64,000 nt of DNA from Alphaproteobacteria bacterium (lineage in GTDB: Bacteria; Pseudomonadota; Alphaproteobacteria; Rickettsiales; JABSSG01): the NCBI GenBank assembly GCA_030426905.1, contig JAUHXQ010000003.1, positions 86,001-150,000 on the forward strand, written 5' to 3'. Shown piece by piece: positions 26,247-37,305 of the stretch (position 1 is the first letter of the stretch; every line of letters begins with the position of its first letter). A program made the position numbers and the translations under genes. Under the pieces are notes generated by a model, which was not told where the DNA came from, did not search any database, and saw only the letters and a program-made list of their open reading frames with translations.

Positions 26247-27596
26247 ATGAATAAATTTTTTGGTACCGATGGCATCAGAGGTATTGCTAATAAGGGAGTA
26301 ATGACTCCCGAGGTAGCTTTGAAATTAGGCTCTGCAGCTGGTACTATATTTACTAGAGGAGACCATAGACATCTAGCGGTGATAGGTAAAGATACTAGGC
26401 TTTCTGGTTATTTATTAGAGCCTGCGTTAGTTTCAGGGCTTATTGCAGTTGGTATGGATGTGTTGCTTGTGGGACCGTTACCCACTCCTGCTATATCAAT
26501 TCTTACGAAGTCGTTGCGAGCAGATATTGGTATAATGATTTCTGCTTCACACAATAGTTTTGAGTATAATGGCATTAAGATATTTGACAATCAAGGAGTA
26601 AAATTAGATAAAAAAGTTGAAGCTCAGATTGAGCGTCTTATCTTAAATTATCCTAGAAATATTACTTTTGCCTCTTCTGATCGTTTGGGAAAGGCAAGAA
26701 GACTAGATGACGCTTCTGGCAGATATATTGAATTTGCAAAAAATACTTTCCCAAAATTTGCTGAGTTGAGCGAATTAAAGATAGTTATAGACTCTGCTAA
26801 CGGGGCAGCATATAGTGTAGCACAAAAAATTTTTTGGGAATTAGGTGCAGAAGTTATAGATATTAGTAATAAACCAGATGGGTTTAATATTAACAGGAAT
26901 TGTGGTTCTACTTATCCTAGTGCTGTACAAAAAGCAACCTTAGAGCATAAAGCTGATATAGGAATAGCTTTTGATGGTGATGCAGATAGAGTTATACTTG
27001 TAGATGAAAAAGGAGGGATAATTGATGGTGATAAGATTCTTGCTACTATAGCTATGAATATGAAGGAAAAGAAAGAGCTTAATTCTGATGTTGTTGTTGC
27101 TACTCATATGTCTAATATTGCTTTAGAAAGATACTTAGAGAGCCAGTCCATAGAGTTATTGAGAACTGATGTAGGTGATAAAAATGTTGCTAAATTAATG
27201 CTGAATAATAATTATAATCTTGGTGGGGAGCAGTCTGGACATATAATATTACCAGAATTTTCTGCCACTGGAGATGGTATTATAGCTGCTCTTCAAGTAC
27301 TTAAGAGTTTTGTTGAAAGTGATTCAAAAACAATCTCAGAGCTTTGTCATAAATATCAACCAGTTCCTCAAAAATTAGAGAATATTGACTATAGAACTGG
27401 AAATATGGGAGCAGTTAATGACGAAGCTTTAGAAGAAAAAACAAAGTATTTTAGCGCTATGCTTGATAAAAATTCACGTTTATTAATTAGAAAATCTGGG
27501 ACTGAACCGCTGATCAGAGTTATGTTGGAGTCTTACGATCAAACGATAATGAAAGAAATAGTTAGCGCAATAAAGAGAGAGATAATTAATGTCTAA
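26247..27596 (+). CDS. glmM: Phosphoglucosamine mutase
   Basis: A 449-residue enzyme converting glucosamine 6-phosphate to glucosamine 1-phosphate on the way to UDP-GlcNAc for peptidoglycan and LPS. It shows FFGTDGIRG at the start, the phosphoserine loop MISASHNSFEYNGIKIF, the metal loop AFDGDADR, the sugar-binding GGEQSGH and the phosphate-binding RKSGTEPLIRVM. The length is normal. The small gene that follows starts inside its last codons (8-base overlap). Confidence 0.95.
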   Translation: MNKFFGTDGIRGIANKGVMTPEVALKLGSAAGTIFTRGDHRHLAVIGKDTRLSGYLLEPALVSGLIAVGMDVLLVGPLPTPAISILTKSLRADIGIMISASHNSFEYNGIKIFDNQGVKLDKKVEAQIERLILNYPRNITFASSDRLGKARRLDDASGRYIEFAKNTFPKFAELSELKIVIDSANGAAYSVAQKIFWELGAEVIDISNKPDGFNINRNCGSTYPSAVQKATLEHKADIGIAFDGDADRVILVDEKGGIIDGDKILATIAMNMKEKKELNSDVVVATHMSNIALERYLESQSIELLRTDVGDKNVAKLMLNNNYNLGGEQSGHIILPEFSATGDGIIAALQVLKSFVESDSKTISELCHKYQPVPQKLENIDYRTGNMGAVNDEALEEKTKYFSAMLDKNSRLLIRKSGTEPLIRVMLESYDQTIMKEIVSAIKREIINV

Positions 27597-27801
27597 TAAT
27601 GAAAATATAGAAGAAAAAAATTCTTCTAAAGGAGAGGTATTTATTCCTACTGTTACTCAATTTGCTTCTATATTAGGTTTGTCGATTGTTTCCTGTAGTG
27701 TGTGTGCAGTATTGCCAATAGTTGTTGTTTATCAAAAAGAATTACTTGCTGGGGATTTTAATGCTATATACACATCTTTATTTCACGATCATATAGATTA
27801 A
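27589..27801 (+). CDS. Small single-pass membrane protein, unknown
   Basis: A 70-residue protein whose ATG overlaps the end of glmM by 8 bases, and which is followed seven bases later by tsaC, so it sits in an operon and is probably real. It has a polar N-terminal tail, one hydrophobic segment at about residues 24-49 (ILGLSIVSCSVCAVLPIVVV) and a short polar C-terminus. I do not recognise a family. Confidence 0.65.
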   Translation: MSNNENIEEKNSSKGEVFIPTVTQFASILGLSIVSCSVCAVLPIVVVYQKELLAGDFNAIYTSLFHDHID

Positions 27802-27808
27802 TAGTGCT

Positions 27809-28405
27809 GTGCAGATGAAAATAAAAAGATGCTTAGCAGATGGAGGAGTGATTGCTTTTCCTACAGAAACTGTGTGTGCACTTTCTTGTGATGCAACAAA
27901 TGAAGCAGCTATAAAGAAAATTTATCACATTAAAGAACGAGATTTTGGCAAAGTGTTCGCTATATTTGTAAAAAATATTGCAGAGATAGAACGTTATGCA
28001 ATAGTAAGTGAGCAAGTGCGTCAGTTAATTAGCAAATTTTCTCCTGGCCCTATAACATATGTATTGAAAGCTAAAATTCCTTCTCTACTTTGCAAATGTC
28101 TACTGAAGTCTGGGAAGATAGGAATTAGAATTCCTCATCACGAAGTTGCTAATGATATTCTTAATGGCTATAAATATCCTTTAGTTGCAACTAGTATTAA
28201 TTTATCAGGGAAAAATAGTATTACAAATATTGTAGATATTCCTCCAAAGATAAAAGATCAAATAGACCTTGTGATCTCTGGAAAAGAGCCAGAGTTGAAG
28301 CAAGAATCCACAGTAATAGATTTATCCGATCCAAGCAAAGTTAAAATATTAAGAGAAGGCTGTATTTCTAAAGAGGAAATTAATGCTATTATTGCTGTGT
28401 TATAA
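27809..28405 (+). CDS. tsaC: Threonylcarbamoyl-AMP synthase (TsaC/YrdC/Sua5 domain)
   Basis: A 198-residue YrdC-fold protein that makes threonylcarbamoyl-AMP for t6A37 modification of ANN-decoding tRNAs. Visible motifs are GGVIAFPTETVCALSCDA, the KERDFGKVFAIFV segment, SPGPITYVLKA, IGIRIPHHEVA and ATSINLSGK, covering the ATP and threonine sites. It lacks the extra C-terminal Sua5 domain. The start may be the GTG at 27809 or the ATG at 27815. It is the last gene of the glmM operon. Confidence 0.9.
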   Translation: MQMKIKRCLADGGVIAFPTETVCALSCDATNEAAIKKIYHIKERDFGKVFAIFVKNIAEIERYAIVSEQVRQLISKFSPGPITYVLKAKIPSLLCKCLLKSGKIGIRIPHHEVANDILNGYKYPLVATSINLSGKNSITNIVDIPPKIKDQIDLVISGKEPELKQESTVIDLSDPSKVKILREGCISKEEINAIIAVL

Positions 28406-28512
28406 TATGACGACATGCAAATAGGCGGTTAAGGATTTCTTTTACTGCAGATCATCTAAATTCACACTGGTGGATTTCTGGAACTCTTTCATACGGAGGT
28501 GAAAATTTATCG

Positions 28513-29616
28513 CTAAGATATTCCAATTTTTTCCAAATATTGATAATCTAAATCAAAATCATTGCATTTTTTGTTTATATTTTCTGAGATCAATTTTTGA
28601 AATGTTTGTAGAGAACAAAATTCATCTGTACATATTTTAATAGGTTTACGATTATATAATATCCTTACGAAGTAATCGTTATCATGAGATTTTGATTTTA
28701 ATAGCTCAAAGCTGATAATTGCATTATATTCTGGTTTTTGCAAAGGTGTGTAGCCTAAGAAAAGTAGCATCGGTAAAATATTAGCGTCATGCAATGTTAG
28801 CATCGTGTATTTTAATCTAGTTTTGTGATTAATTCTTGCATTAAAAAGCTCTATGATTTCTGCGAGATAATATTTTGATTTATAGCATTGTTTTGCTGGT
28901 ATACTAAAAATATAAATAAAGATTTTCTCAGAAAGATCCATTATTTTTGCTGCTTCTTGCGTTGTCATATTCTCTGGCAAAGGCTTGTTATGAATTTTTC
29001 CTACGTTTAGGGCATCTCCCAGGAGCATAAGTTCGTATTCGGCAACTTGTTGCTTATCGTTATTGTTATATAAATCATTTACATATTTTATTTGTTTCTG
29101 TACCTGTTCAGTAAAAGATTGAGGAGATTTGGTTTTCCGTATTTCTTTTATGCGCTTATATTTTTCGTTGTGTTTGTACTCTAGTGCGAAAGCGGGATCT
29201 TCTTTCTTTTCTTTTACATTAATGGTTATGTTGCTGCTGCTGTTGCCAAACATACCATCTAATACAGACTTTGCTGTAGCTTTTGTTCTTTGGTAGTCAG
29301 TGGACCTTACATATATTAGGTTTTTATCGGCAATATGGGGTAAGAATTTTAATTCTTCGATATAATAATTTTTTAAAGAAACGCCTAAATCTCTAGATTC
29401 ATCTTCTCCTTTTTTTGTTAAAAGTCCAAGTTCTTCTTTTTTCCATAGGTTTTTCAGGATGTTAGGTAGCCATATTACCGGAGTACGATCTCCATGACGA
29501 ATCATATCTACAGCCATAACTAGTTCTTTTGTTGAGTCAGAAAAACTTGCGCTGGAGTAACTAAAGCTAAAAAAATTTAATAATGCAAAAAGTAATGCAA
29601 TCTTTAGTTTTTTCAT
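28513..29616 (-). CDS. Histidine acid phosphatase family protein, exported
   Basis: A 367-residue protein with a signal peptide (about residues 1-24). The catalytic motif MIRHGDRTP (Arg40, His41, Arg44) and the C-terminal LTLHDANILPML (HD proton-donor motif) identify the branch-2 histidine phosphatases, which include acid phosphatases and phytases. It would act in the periplasm or outside the cell on phosphate monoesters. Legionella and Francisella relatives act on host material, but a host role here is only a possibility. It follows kdsB by 12 bases on the same strand. Confidence 0.88.
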   Translation of the reverse strand: MKKLKIALLFALLNFFSFSYSSASFSDSTKELVMAVDMIRHGDRTPVIWLPNILKNLWKKEELGLLTKKGEDESRDLGVSLKNYYIEELKFLPHIADKNLIYVRSTDYQRTKATAKSVLDGMFGNSSSNITINVKEKKEDPAFALEYKHNEKYKRIKEIRKTKSPQSFTEQVQKQIKYVNDLYNNNDKQQVAEYELMLLGDALNVGKIHNKPLPENMTTQEAAKIMDLSEKIFIYIFSIPAKQCYKSKYYLAEIIELFNARINHKTRLKYTMLTLHDANILPMLLFLGYTPLQKPEYNAIISFELLKSKSHDNDYFVRILYNRKPIKICTDEFCSLQTFQKLISENINKKCNDFDLDYQYLEKIGIS

Positions 29617-29628
29617 AGTAATTTTAGT

Positions 29629-30399
29629 TTATACTTTTGTAGAAAATTTTTCTCGCTCTTCCTCAAACTCTTCTTGTGCTTTAATTAAGCTTTCTTTAGT
29701 ATCCACATTTACTGGTGGATTATCTATAATATGTACGTCTATTAACATATTGTTAGCTAAAGCTCTTAGTTGCTCTAATTTTTCCTGCTTTTCGAGAATA
29801 TTAACATCAGCATTTACAAATTTTTCTAATGCTTGGCGTTTATATAAATATATTCCTATATGTTCATAATATATTGGTGCTTCGTGAGGTATTGGTTCTC
29901 TAGAGAAATATACTCCTCTTCCAGAGGTTTGTGCTTTATCATAAAATGAAATTGCAACTTTAGTGACATTTTTATTTGCAATTTTTGCTATATTTTTAGC
30001 ATCTATTGGTGCTGCTAAAGTCAGTATATCTGCTTCTGACTCAGTAGCTTTCTTTGCCAAATAATCTATTATTTTAGGGTTAATAAGAGGCAGGTCACCT
30101 TGTAGATTAATTATATACTGAATAGTTTTTTTAGGATCGATTTTATTGAGTGCTTCATAAACTCTATCTGATCCAGAAGTGTGTTCTTTAGACGTCATAA
30201 TGCAATTTATGCCATCATTTTTTATCGCAGACATTATTTCTACAGAATCTGTAGCTACAACAATATCTTTGATATTAGAGAGTTTCGCTCTACTAATTAC
30301 GTGATGGATCATTGGTTTATTCCCTATAGGTTGTAGAAGCTTTTTCGGCAGCCTACTGGAATAAAGTCTTGCTGGTATTACTATTATTGTTTTGCTCAT
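29629..30399 (-). CDS. kdsB: 3-deoxy-manno-octulosonate cytidylyltransferase (CMP-Kdo synthetase)
   Basis: A 256-residue enzyme that activates Kdo with CTP for LPS inner core synthesis. The start IIVIPARLYSSRLPKKLLQ is the nucleotide-binding signature; NLQGDLPLI carries the metal-binding acid, and YFSREPIPHE, HIGIYLYKRQALEKF and LEQLRAL follow in the normal order. I use the ATG at 30399 because translation from there matches the family N-terminus; the frame extends 19 codons further upstream without matching the family. It indicates a Kdo-containing LPS. Confidence 0.9.
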   Translation of the reverse strand: MSKTIIVIPARLYSSRLPKKLLQPIGNKPMIHHVISRAKLSNIKDIVVATDSVEIMSAIKNDGINCIMTSKEHTSGSDRVYEALNKIDPKKTIQYIINLQGDLPLINPKIIDYLAKKATESEADILTLAAPIDAKNIAKIANKNVTKVAISFYDKAQTSGRGVYFSREPIPHEAPIYYEHIGIYLYKRQALEKFVNADVNILEKQEKLEQLRALANNMLIDVHIIDNPPVNVDTKESLIKAQEEFEEEREKFSTKV

Positions 30400-30481
30400 T
30401 AGAAAAAATAATAACTTTATTTTTAAGTTAGTATAAACTACAACTATAGTAAACATAGATTTTAAATTAAATTTTTATTTG

Positions 30482-30512
30482 TTGACAATAATACAATTAT
30501 TCTTCATATAAG
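30482..30512 (+). promoter_or_regulatory. Promoter of tRNA-Lys, possibly also of the nuo operon
   Basis: A consensus TTGACA at 30482-30487 is followed after 17-19 bases by CATATAAG (30505-30512). The tRNA begins 27 bases further on. Since nuoA starts only 64 bases after the tRNA and no better promoter is visible between, transcription may run on into the operon. Confidence 0.55.
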
Positions 30513-30539
30513 TTAGTTAAATCGGTTGTTTATTTATTT

Positions 30540-30615
30540 GTGCCCGTAGCTCAGCTGGTAGAGCATTTGACTTTTAATCAAAGGGTCGCAGGTTCGATTC
30601 CTGCCGGGCACGCCA
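30540..30615 (+). tRNA. tRNA-Lys (anticodon TTT)
   Basis: A 76-base cloverleaf with acceptor stem GTGCCCG/CGGGCAC, D arm AGCTCAGCTGGTAGAGC, anticodon stem-loop TTGACTTTTAATCAA with anticodon TTT, T arm GGTTCGATTCC and an encoded CCA. Confidence 0.96.
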
Positions 30616-30679
30616 TTTTTAATTTGGATGTGGTACAAGAAATATGCCCAAATTATTAGAGTTTTAACCGTAATAAGTA

Positions 30680-31057
30680 ATGTTTGATCAAGTACCTCAA
30701 TATATACAGCAATATCTCCCAGTAGTAATTTTCTTTGGTATTGCTTTGGTTATATCAATGATTGCTATTGGAATTCCTTTTATATTCGCAGAAAATAAAC
30801 CTGATAATGAGAAATCCTCAGCGTATGAGTGTGGTTTTGATGCATTTGCAGATTCAAGAACAAAATTTGATGTTAGATTCTATCTTGTAGCTATATTATT
30901 TATTATTTTTGATTTGGAAATAATGTTTTTATTTCCATGGGCAATATCATTAAAAAATATAGGTTTATACGGTTTTTGTTCGATGATGATTTTTTTGTTT
31001 GTTCTAATAATAGGATTTGTCTATGAATGGAGCAAAGGTGCATTGGAGTGGGAGTAA
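30680..31057 (+). CDS. nuoA: NADH-quinone oxidoreductase subunit A
   Basis: A 125-residue membrane subunit of respiratory complex I with three hydrophobic helices. The conserved loop SSAYECGFDAF carries the cysteine and acidic residues near the quinone site, and FDLEIMFLFPWA is the second family block. It is the first of fourteen genes in an uninterrupted operon; nuoB begins at the very next base after its stop. Confidence 0.95.
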   Translation: MFDQVPQYIQQYLPVVIFFGIALVISMIAIGIPFIFAENKPDNEKSSAYECGFDAFADSRTKFDVRFYLVAILFIIFDLEIMFLFPWAISLKNIGLYGFCSMMIFLFVLIIGFVYEWSKGALEWE

Positions 31058-31588
31058 ATGAAAAATAAAAATGAATTAAATTTTACTGAACAAGATAGTT
31101 TGTATGACAAATTCAGTGATACGATTACCAGTAGAGGTTTCTTGCTTGGGAAGTTAGACGATTTTGCTAATTGGGCAAGGAGCGGTTCTTTATGGCCTAT
31201 GTCATTTGGTTTAGCGTGTTGCGCTGTAGAAATGATGCAATGTGCTGCAAGCAGATATGATATGGATAGATTTGGTTTGTTATTTAGGCCTAGCCCAAGA
31301 CAATCAGATGTTATGATTGTTGCAGGTACGTTATGCAATAAAATGGCACCAGCGTTGAGGAAAGTATATGACCAGATGGCTGAGCCTAGATATGTGATAT
31401 CAATGGGTAGTTGTGCTAATGGTGGTGGATATTATCATTATTCATATTCAGTTGTTAGAGGTTGTGATCGCATAGTTCCTGTTGATGTTTATGTGCCAGG
31501 ATGCCCACCAACAGCAGAAGCATTGTTGTATGGCATTTTATTGTTGCAGCGCAAAATTAGGCGAACAGGAGTGATTAGGCGAGGATAA
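31058..31588 (+). CDS. nuoB: NADH-quinone oxidoreductase subunit B
   Basis: A 176-residue subunit that binds cluster N2, the last iron-sulfur centre before quinone. The ligands are visible as the tandem cysteines of [13 protein letters not shown], the cysteine of [13 protein letters not shown] and the cysteine of [13 protein letters not shown]. It has a longer N-terminus than some homologues, as alphaproteobacterial and mitochondrial forms do. It lies end to end with nuoA and nuoC. Confidence 0.96.
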   Translation: MKNKNELNFTEQDSLYDKFSDTITSRGFLLGKLDDFANWARSGSLWPMSFGLACCAVEMMQCAASRYDMDRFGLLFRPSPRQSDVMIVAGTLCNKMAPALRKVYDQMAEPRYVISMGSCANGGGYYHYSYSVVRGCDRIVPVDVYVPGCPPTAEALLYGILLLQRKIRRTGVIRRG

Positions 31589-32233
31589 ATGTTAAATAAC
31601 ATTAATGAGTATTTAGCTGCTGATCTTGAAAAGACTTTAGGTAAAAACCGTTTTTCTGTAATAGAAAAAGTTGATCCTATCGCAATTAAGATAAACAAGG
31701 AAGATCTATTACCATTATTAAAATTTCTGCAAAGCAATATATTGTACTCTTTTGCTGTATTGATAGATATTTTTGCTGTTGACTATCCATCAAACAGTAA
31801 GCGTTTTGAGGTAAATTATAATTTACTAAGTATCAAACATAATTATCGTCTTAATATAAAAATTGATGTTGCGGTAGATGAAGATATCCCTTCTGTTATA
31901 AAGCTTTATAGTACAGCTGGATGGTTTGAACGAGAAGTATGGGATATGTATGGTATAAAATTCAAGGGAAATCAAGATTTGCGTCGTATTCTTACTGACT
32001 ATGGTTTTGAAGGTCACCCTCTTAGAAAAGATTTTCCTTTAACTGGGTATAAAGAGCTAACCTATGACCTTGAAAAGCATAAAGTTGTATATCGAGATGT
32101 AAAACTAGCGCAAGAATATAGAGTATTTGATTTTGAAAGTCCGTGGGAAGGAACCCAATATGATATTGAGAAATCTCTAGAAGAAAGCGGAAATAATGCT
32201 GCAGATAACCTTGTTAAGGCAGGTAAAAAATGA
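31589..32233 (+). CDS. nuoC: NADH-quinone oxidoreductase subunit C
   Basis: A 214-residue peripheral-arm subunit (the 30-kDa family). The signature block at about residues 110-150 reads [14 protein letters not shown], then [20 protein letters not shown]. It is separate from nuoD, not fused as in E. coli, matching the alphaproteobacterial and mitochondrial arrangement. Its stop overlaps the nuoD start by four bases (ATGA). Confidence 0.95.
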   Translation: MLNNINEYLAADLEKTLGKNRFSVIEKVDPIAIKINKEDLLPLLKFLQSNILYSFAVLIDIFAVDYPSNSKRFEVNYNLLSIKHNYRLNIKIDVAVDEDIPSVIKLYSTAGWFEREVWDMYGIKFKGNQDLRRILTDYGFEGHPLRKDFPLTGYKELTYDLEKHKVVYRDVKLAQEYRVFDFESPWEGTQYDIEKSLEESGNNAADNLVKAGKK

Positions 32234-33414
32234 CTGCTAAAGAAGTTAAAATAAAAAATGTAATGCTTAATTTTGGCCCTCAACATCCTGCTGCTCACGG
32301 GGTTCTAAGACTAATACTGGAAATGGATGGTGAGGTTGTAGAAAGAGCCGATCCTCATATTGGTTTACTGCATCGTGGTACTGAAAAACTAATAGAGCAT
32401 AAAACCTATCTTCAGGCAGTTCCTTATTTTGATAGGCTAGATTATGTTTCTCCTATGTCACAAGAGCATGCTTTTGCATTAGCTGCTGAAAGATTATTAA
32501 AATGTGAAGTTCCTATTAGGGCTCAGTATATTAGAGTGTTATTTGCTGAGCTTACACGAATCTTAAATCACTGCCTTAATATTGCTTCTAATGCAATAGA
32601 CGTTGGTGCTACTACTCCTCTTTTATGGCTTTTCGAGCAGAGAGAGAGAATAATGCAATTTTATGAAGATGTATCAGGTTCTAGAATGCATGCAAACTAT
32701 TTTAGGCCAGGTGGCGTAGCTCAAGATTTACCAGATGGTATCTTAGATAAGATTGAAGATTTTACTAAAGGTTTTACTAAAATACTTGGTGACGTTGAAG
32801 AGTTGCTAAATGAAAATCGTATATGGAAGCAAAGATTAGTAGATATTGGTGTAGTTACTCCGCAAGAGGCTATGGATTGGGGTTTTTCAGGGCCTATGTT
32901 AAGAGGGTCTGGTATTCCTTGGGATTTAAGAAAATCAAATCCTTATGATGTTTATGATAAGATGCTTTTTGATATTCCAGTTGGTAAGCATGGTGATTGC
33001 TACGATAGGTATTTGGTGAGAATAGAAGAGATGTATCAATCAGTCAGAATAATCAGACAGTGTATTAATAATATTCCTTCTGGTCCAATAAAAACAAGAG
33101 ACTTAAAAATATCTCCTCCTACGCGAGCGGAGATGAAAAAGTCTATGGAAGCATTAATTCATCATTTTAAATTATATACTGAAGGATACTCAGTTCCTAA
33201 AGGTGAAGTATATGCTGCTGTTGAAGCTCCTAAAGGAGAGTTTGGAGTTTACTTAGTATCAGATGGCAGTAATAAGCCTTATCGTTGTAGACTTAGAGCT
33301 CCGAGTTTTGCGCATTTACAAGCTTTAGAATTTATGACTAAAGGGCATATGCTAGCAGATGTTGTGGCTGTTATCGGTAATCTAGATATAGTGTTTGGGG
33401 AAATAGATAGATGA
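32230..33414 (+). CDS. nuoD: NADH-quinone oxidoreductase subunit D
   Basis: A 394-residue subunit (49-kDa family) that forms the quinone pocket with Nuo[20 protein letters not shown] is the N-terminal signature; [27 protein letters not shown] and the C-terminal [12 protein letters not shown] are also intact. Its gene overlaps both nuoC and nuoE by four bases, as expected for coupled translation. Confidence 0.97.
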   Translation: MTAKEVKIKNVMLNFGPQHPAAHGVLRLILEMDGEVVERADPHIGLLHRGTEKLIEHKTYLQAVPYFDRLDYVSPMSQEHAFALAAERLLKCEVPIRAQYIRVLFAELTRILNHCLNIASNAIDVGATTPLLWLFEQRERIMQFYEDVSGSRMHANYFRPGGVAQDLPDGILDKIEDFTKGFTKILGDVEELLNENRIWKQRLVDIGVVTPQEAMDWGFSGPMLRGSGIPWDLRKSNPYDVYDKMLFDIPVGKHGDCYDRYLVRIEEMYQSVRIIRQCINNIPSGPIKTRDLKISPPTRAEMKKSMEALIHHFKLYTEGYSVPKGEVYAAVEAPKGEFGVYLVSDGSNKPYRCRLRAPSFAHLQALEFMTKGHMLADVVAVIGNLDIVFGEIDR

Positions 33415-33980
33415 ATTCAAAGATTAAAAAGGATAAATTTGCTTTTAATGAAAAAAATCTAAAGAAAAGCAAAGAAATTATTGCAAAATACCCTAAAGGT
33501 AGAGAGCAAAGTGCAGTATTGTCATTATTAGATTTAGCACAAAGGCAAAATGGTGGATGGATTTCTGGCGCTGTAATAGAATATATTTCACAAATGCTAG
33601 AGGTGGTACCAATAAAAATATACGAGATTGCAAGTTTCTATACGATGTTTAATTTGAAGCCGGTAGGAAAATATCATATACAGGTTTGTGGAACTACTCC
33701 TTGTTGGCTTAGGGGAGCAGAGGCAATCATTGCAAAATGTGAAAAACTTTTAAAAATAAAAAAGGGAGAAACTACCGAAGATAGTCAATTCACTTTAAGT
33801 GAGGTAGAGTGCTTAGGAGCATGTGCTAATGCGCCAGTTGTACAAATTAACGATGATTATTATGAAGATCTAAGTTCGGAGACTATAGAAAGAATAATTT
33901 TAGATTTAAAAAACGGTAAAAAAATAACAGTAGGTTCTCAGATTGGTAGGAAATCATCTGAGCCTAAGGATAATGTATAA
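33411..33980 (+). CDS. nuoE: NADH-quinone oxidoreductase subunit E
   Basis: A 189-residue subunit (24-kDa family) carrying the 2Fe-2S cluster N1a. The four ligands are in [14 protein letters not shown] and [15 protein letters not shown]. The N-terminal helix bundle includes [20 protein letters not shown]-like residues, and the lysine-rich C-terminus is about 25 residues longer than in compact homologues. Stop and nuoF start share one base (TAATG). Confidence 0.94.
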   Translation: MNSKIKKDKFAFNEKNLKKSKEIIAKYPKGREQSAVLSLLDLAQRQNGGWISGAVIEYISQMLEVVPIKIYEIASFYTMFNLKPVGKYHIQVCGTTPCWLRGAEAIIAKCEKLLKIKKGETTEDSQFTLSEVECLGACANAPVVQINDDYYEDLSSETIERIILDLKNGKKITVGSQIGRKSSEPKDNV

Positions 33981-35254
33981 TGCTAGATAAAAAAGACAAG
34001 ATTTTTACTAATTTGTATGGCTTTAAAAAAGTTGATCTTGCGTCAAGTAAAAAGAGAGGTGATTGGAGCGATACTAGGAAGCTACTTTCATCTAGTCCTA
34101 ATGACATTATAGAGCAAGTTAAAAAATCTTGTTTACGAGGTAGAGGTGGTGCTGGATTCTCTACGGGTATGAAGTGGGGCTTTATGGCAGCAAATAAAGC
34201 AAAACAAAAATATTTTATCGTTAATGCAGATGAAAGTGAGCCAGGAGCGTGTAAAGATCGTGAAATACTTAGGCATGAGCCTCATAAATTATTAGAAGGT
34301 ATATTGTGTGCTTGTTACGCTACTGGTGCAAATACATGCTATATTTATATACGTGGTGAGTATTATGAACCAGCGCAGATATTGCAAAAAGCAATTGATG
34401 AAGCATATGATAATGGCTTACTAGGGAAAAATGCTGCGAAAACAGGTTTTGACTGTGATGTTTACTTGCATAGAGGAGCGGGGGCATATATTTGTGGCGA
34501 GGAAACAGCATTACTTGAAAGTTTAGAAGGGAAAAAGGGTATGCCGAGGCTGAAGCCTCCTTTTCCTGCAGCTGTGGGTTTATACGGATTTCCTACAACA
34601 ATTAATAATGTAGAGTCAATTGCGGTAATTCCTGATATTTTACGTAGAGGAGCTGATTGGTTTTCGTCTATCGGTAAAGAAAATAATACAGGGACAAAAA
34701 TATTCAGTATTTCTGGTCACGTTAATAGCCCTTGTAACGTTGAAGAAAGTTTAGGTATATCTTTGAAAGAATTAATAGACAAACATGCTGGTGGAGTCAG
34801 AGGCGGCTGGCAAAATTTGTTAGCAGTGATTCCAGGTGGTGCGTCTACTCCTTTACTACCAAAATCGGTATGTGACTATGTGGAGATGGACTTTGATAGT
34901 TTAGCAGCAGAGAAAAGTGGTTTGGGAACAGCGAGTGTCATTGTAATGGATAAGTCTACAGATATAATTTATGCTATTGCAAGGCTTAGTAAGTTTTTTA
35001 TGCATGAGTCTTGTGGTCAGTGTACCCCTTGTCGGGAAGGTACTGGTTGGGTGTGGAGGATGATGATGAAAATGGTCAAAGGTGTGGCTGCTAAGGAAGA
35101 TATTGATAAATTATACGATATTACTAAACAAATAGAAAATCATACAATTTGTGCTCTTGGGGATGCTGCTGCTTGGCCTGTGCAAGGATTAATTAGACAT
35201 TTTCGAGATGAAATAGAAAAAAGAATTGGTTCAAAAGAAGTTTCATATGGTTAA
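33980..35254 (+). CDS. nuoF: NADH-quinone oxidoreductase subunit F
   Basis: A 424-residue subunit (51-kDa family) where NADH is oxidised by [19 protein letters not shown] is the NADH site, [19 protein letters not shown] the FMN site and [15 protein letters not shown] with a later [12 protein letters not shown] carries the ligands of the 4Fe-4S cluster N3. The length is standard. nuoG starts within its last codons. Confidence 0.97.
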   Translation: MLDKKDKIFTNLYGFKKVDLASSKKRGDWSDTRKLLSSSPNDIIEQVKKSCLRGRGGAGFSTGMKWGFMAANKAKQKYFIVNADESEPGACKDREILRHEPHKLLEGILCACYATGANTCYIYIRGEYYEPAQILQKAIDEAYDNGLLGKNAAKTGFDCDVYLHRGAGAYICGEETALLESLEGKKGMPRLKPPFPAAVGLYGFPTTINNVESIAVIPDILRRGADWFSSIGKENNTGTKIFSISGHVNSPCNVEESLGISLKELIDKHAGGVRGGWQNLLAVIPGGASTPLLPKSVCDYVEMDFDSLAAEKSGLGTASVIVMDKSTDIIYAIARLSKFFMHESCGQCTPCREGTGWVWRMMMKMVKGVAAKEDIDKLYDITKQIENHTICALGDAAAWPVQGLIRHFRDEIEKRIGSKEVSYG

Positions 35255-37289
35255 AGTAACAATTAACGGCAAAATATTAGAGGTAGAAGAGGGTTTATCT
35301 TTGATCCAAGCATGCGAGCTAGCTGGAGTCGAAATTCCAAGATTTTGTTATCATGAGAAATTGAAAGTTGCTGGTAATTGTCGTATGTGCTTAGTTGAAG
35401 TAGAAAAAATGCGCAAACCAATAGCATCATGCGCGATGCCTGTTAGCGAAGGAATGGTAGTTCATACGGACTCTGAGCTGGTGAAAAAGGCGCGAGAAGG
35501 AGTAATGGAGTTTTTGCTAATTAATCACCCATTAGATTGTCCAATCTGTGATCAAGGTGGAGAATGTGATTTGCAAGATCAAGCAATGTTATATGGTAAA
35601 GGTTGTAGTAGATTTGAAGAGAATAAAAGGGCAGTGCAAGAGAAGAATATGGGTCCTTTGATTAAGACTTTCATGACTCGTTGTATACATTGCACAAGAT
35701 GCATAAGATTTGCAGAGGATATTGCAGGAACAGAAGAGCTAGCTGCTTTTGGTAGAGGAGAAAATATGGAAATTTCTACCTATCTTGAAAAAGCAGTCTC
35801 GTCAGAATTATCTGGCAATATGATTGATATATGTCCAGTTGGTGCTTTAACCTCTAAACCTTACTCTTTTAAAGCTAGAAGTTGGGAGTTAAATAAAACA
35901 GAGTCTATTGATGTCTCAGATGCTGTTGGTTCCAATATTCGCATTGATAGTAGGGGTAATGAGGTAATGAGAATTTTGCCTAGATTAAATGATAATATTA
36001 ATGAAGAGTGGATTTCTGACAAAACTAGATTTATGTATGATGGTCTTAAAAATCAGCGTTTAGATAGACCATATGTAAGAGTTGAAGGAAAGCTTCTTCC
36101 AGCTTCATGGGAGGAGGCATTTACTGTGCTTACAAAAAAAATAAAACAGCTGCATCCAAATGAAATTGCTGCTATCGCAGGTGATTTGGCTGATGCAGAA
36201 TCTATATTGATGTTAAGAGATATAATGAAGTCTTTAGGATCTACGAATATAGATTCAATGCAAGAAGGTATAAACTTAGATACGTCCCATAGATGTAGTT
36301 ACTTATTTAATAGTTCGATTGCTGGTATAGAACAGTCTGATTTATGCTTAATTATTGGGGCAAATCCTCGTTATGAAGCAACAATGATTAATGCTAGAAT
36401 TCGGAAAAGATGGTTACAAGGTAATTATGATGTTTACTCTATAGGCGAGGAGTTAGATCTTACTTATCCTGTAGAAAACTTAGGGGAAGATCCAAAGATA
36501 TTAGAAGAAATATTAGATGGTAAACATCAATTTAGCCAAGTTTTAAAAAATTCTAAATATCCTATGATCATCTTGGGATATGGAGCTTTGAAACGCCAAG
36601 ATTGTCAAGCTATACTCTATATTATTAGCAAAATTGTTACTAAATATAACATAGTAAAAGGGGGATGGAATGGGTTTAATATGCTACATCGTTGTGCATC
36701 GACGGTTGCCGCTTTAGATTTAGGTTTTGTACCCGGAGAAGACGGTAAAAATGTTGAGCAGATTTTAGAAAGTGTCAGCAATAGAGAGGTGAAATTTATT
36801 TATTTACTTGGAGCCGATGATATTGATACTTCAAAATTAAGAGAAGATTCGTTTGTTGTTTATCAAGGGCATCATGGTGATAAAGCTGCATCAATTGCTG
36901 ATGTGATATTGCCAGGAGCTGCATATTCAGAGAAAAATGGTACTTATATTAATCTTGAAGGTAGGGCGCAGAAAATCAGAAAATCAATACAACCTCCTGG
37001 TGAGGCAAAAGAAGACTGGTCAATATTAATGCAGTTAGCTAATTATTTAAAAATAAAATTACCGTATACATGCGAAGATGATTTAGCAAAATATTTAGCT
37101 AAAGAATCTCCTTCTTTTGCAAATATAGGACATTTATCAAAGGTTGAATGGCATTCTTTTGGTAAAAAAGGAAAGTTATTAGATCAAAATATTAAGTCAT
37201 TAAAAATAAATTACTATTTAAGTAATGTAATATGTAGGTCGTCGAGAACGATGGCAAAATGCGCAGATCAGTTTGGTATGCAAGAATAA
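35247..37289 (+). CDS. nuoG: NADH-quinone oxidoreductase subunit G
   Basis: A 680-residue iron-sulfur subunit (75-kDa family). The N-terminal ferredoxin-like domain has [36 protein letters not shown] and [17 protein letters not shown] bind two further clusters; the rest is a molybdopterin-oxidoreductase-like fold without cofactor. I chose the ATG at 35247, overlapping nuoF by eight bases, because VKVTINGK begins the family fold; the frame starts upstream at 35226. The length is as in mitochondria and Rickettsia. Confidence 0.95.
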   Translation: MVKVTINGKILEVEEGLSLIQACELAGVEIPRFCYHEKLKVAGNCRMCLVEVEKMRKPIASCAMPVSEGMVVHTDSELVKKAREGVMEFLLINHPLDCPICDQGGECDLQDQAMLYGKGCSRFEENKRAVQEKNMGPLIKTFMTRCIHCTRCIRFAEDIAGTEELAAFGRGENMEISTYLEKAVSSELSGNMIDICPVGALTSKPYSFKARSWELNKTESIDVSDAVGSNIRIDSRGNEVMRILPRLNDNINEEWISDKTRFMYDGLKNQRLDRPYVRVEGKLLPASWEEAFTVLTKKIKQLHPNEIAAIAGDLADAESILMLRDIMKSLGSTNIDSMQEGINLDTSHRCSYLFNSSIAGIEQSDLCLIIGANPRYEATMINARIRKRWLQGNYDVYSIGEELDLTYPVENLGEDPKILEEILDGKHQFSQVLKNSKYPMIILGYGALKRQDCQAILYIISKIVTKYNIVKGGWNGFNMLHRCASTVAALDLGFVPGEDGKNVEQILESVSNREVKFIYLLGADDIDTSKLREDSFVVYQGHHGDKAASIADVILPGAAYSEKNGTYINLEGRAQKIRKSIQPPGEAKEDWSILMQLANYLKIKLPYTCEDDLAKYLAKESPSFANIGHLSKVEWHSFGKKGKLLDQNIKSLKINYYLSNVICRSSRTMAKCADQFGMQE

Positions 37290-37305
37290 ATATGATGCGG
37301 TTAAT

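Noticed and set aside
30399-30456. Upstream extension of kdsB by 19 codons as a signal anchor
   Set aside because: The enzyme is cytoplasmic and the family begins at the internal Met; the hydrophobic extension is chance translation of AT-rich leader.
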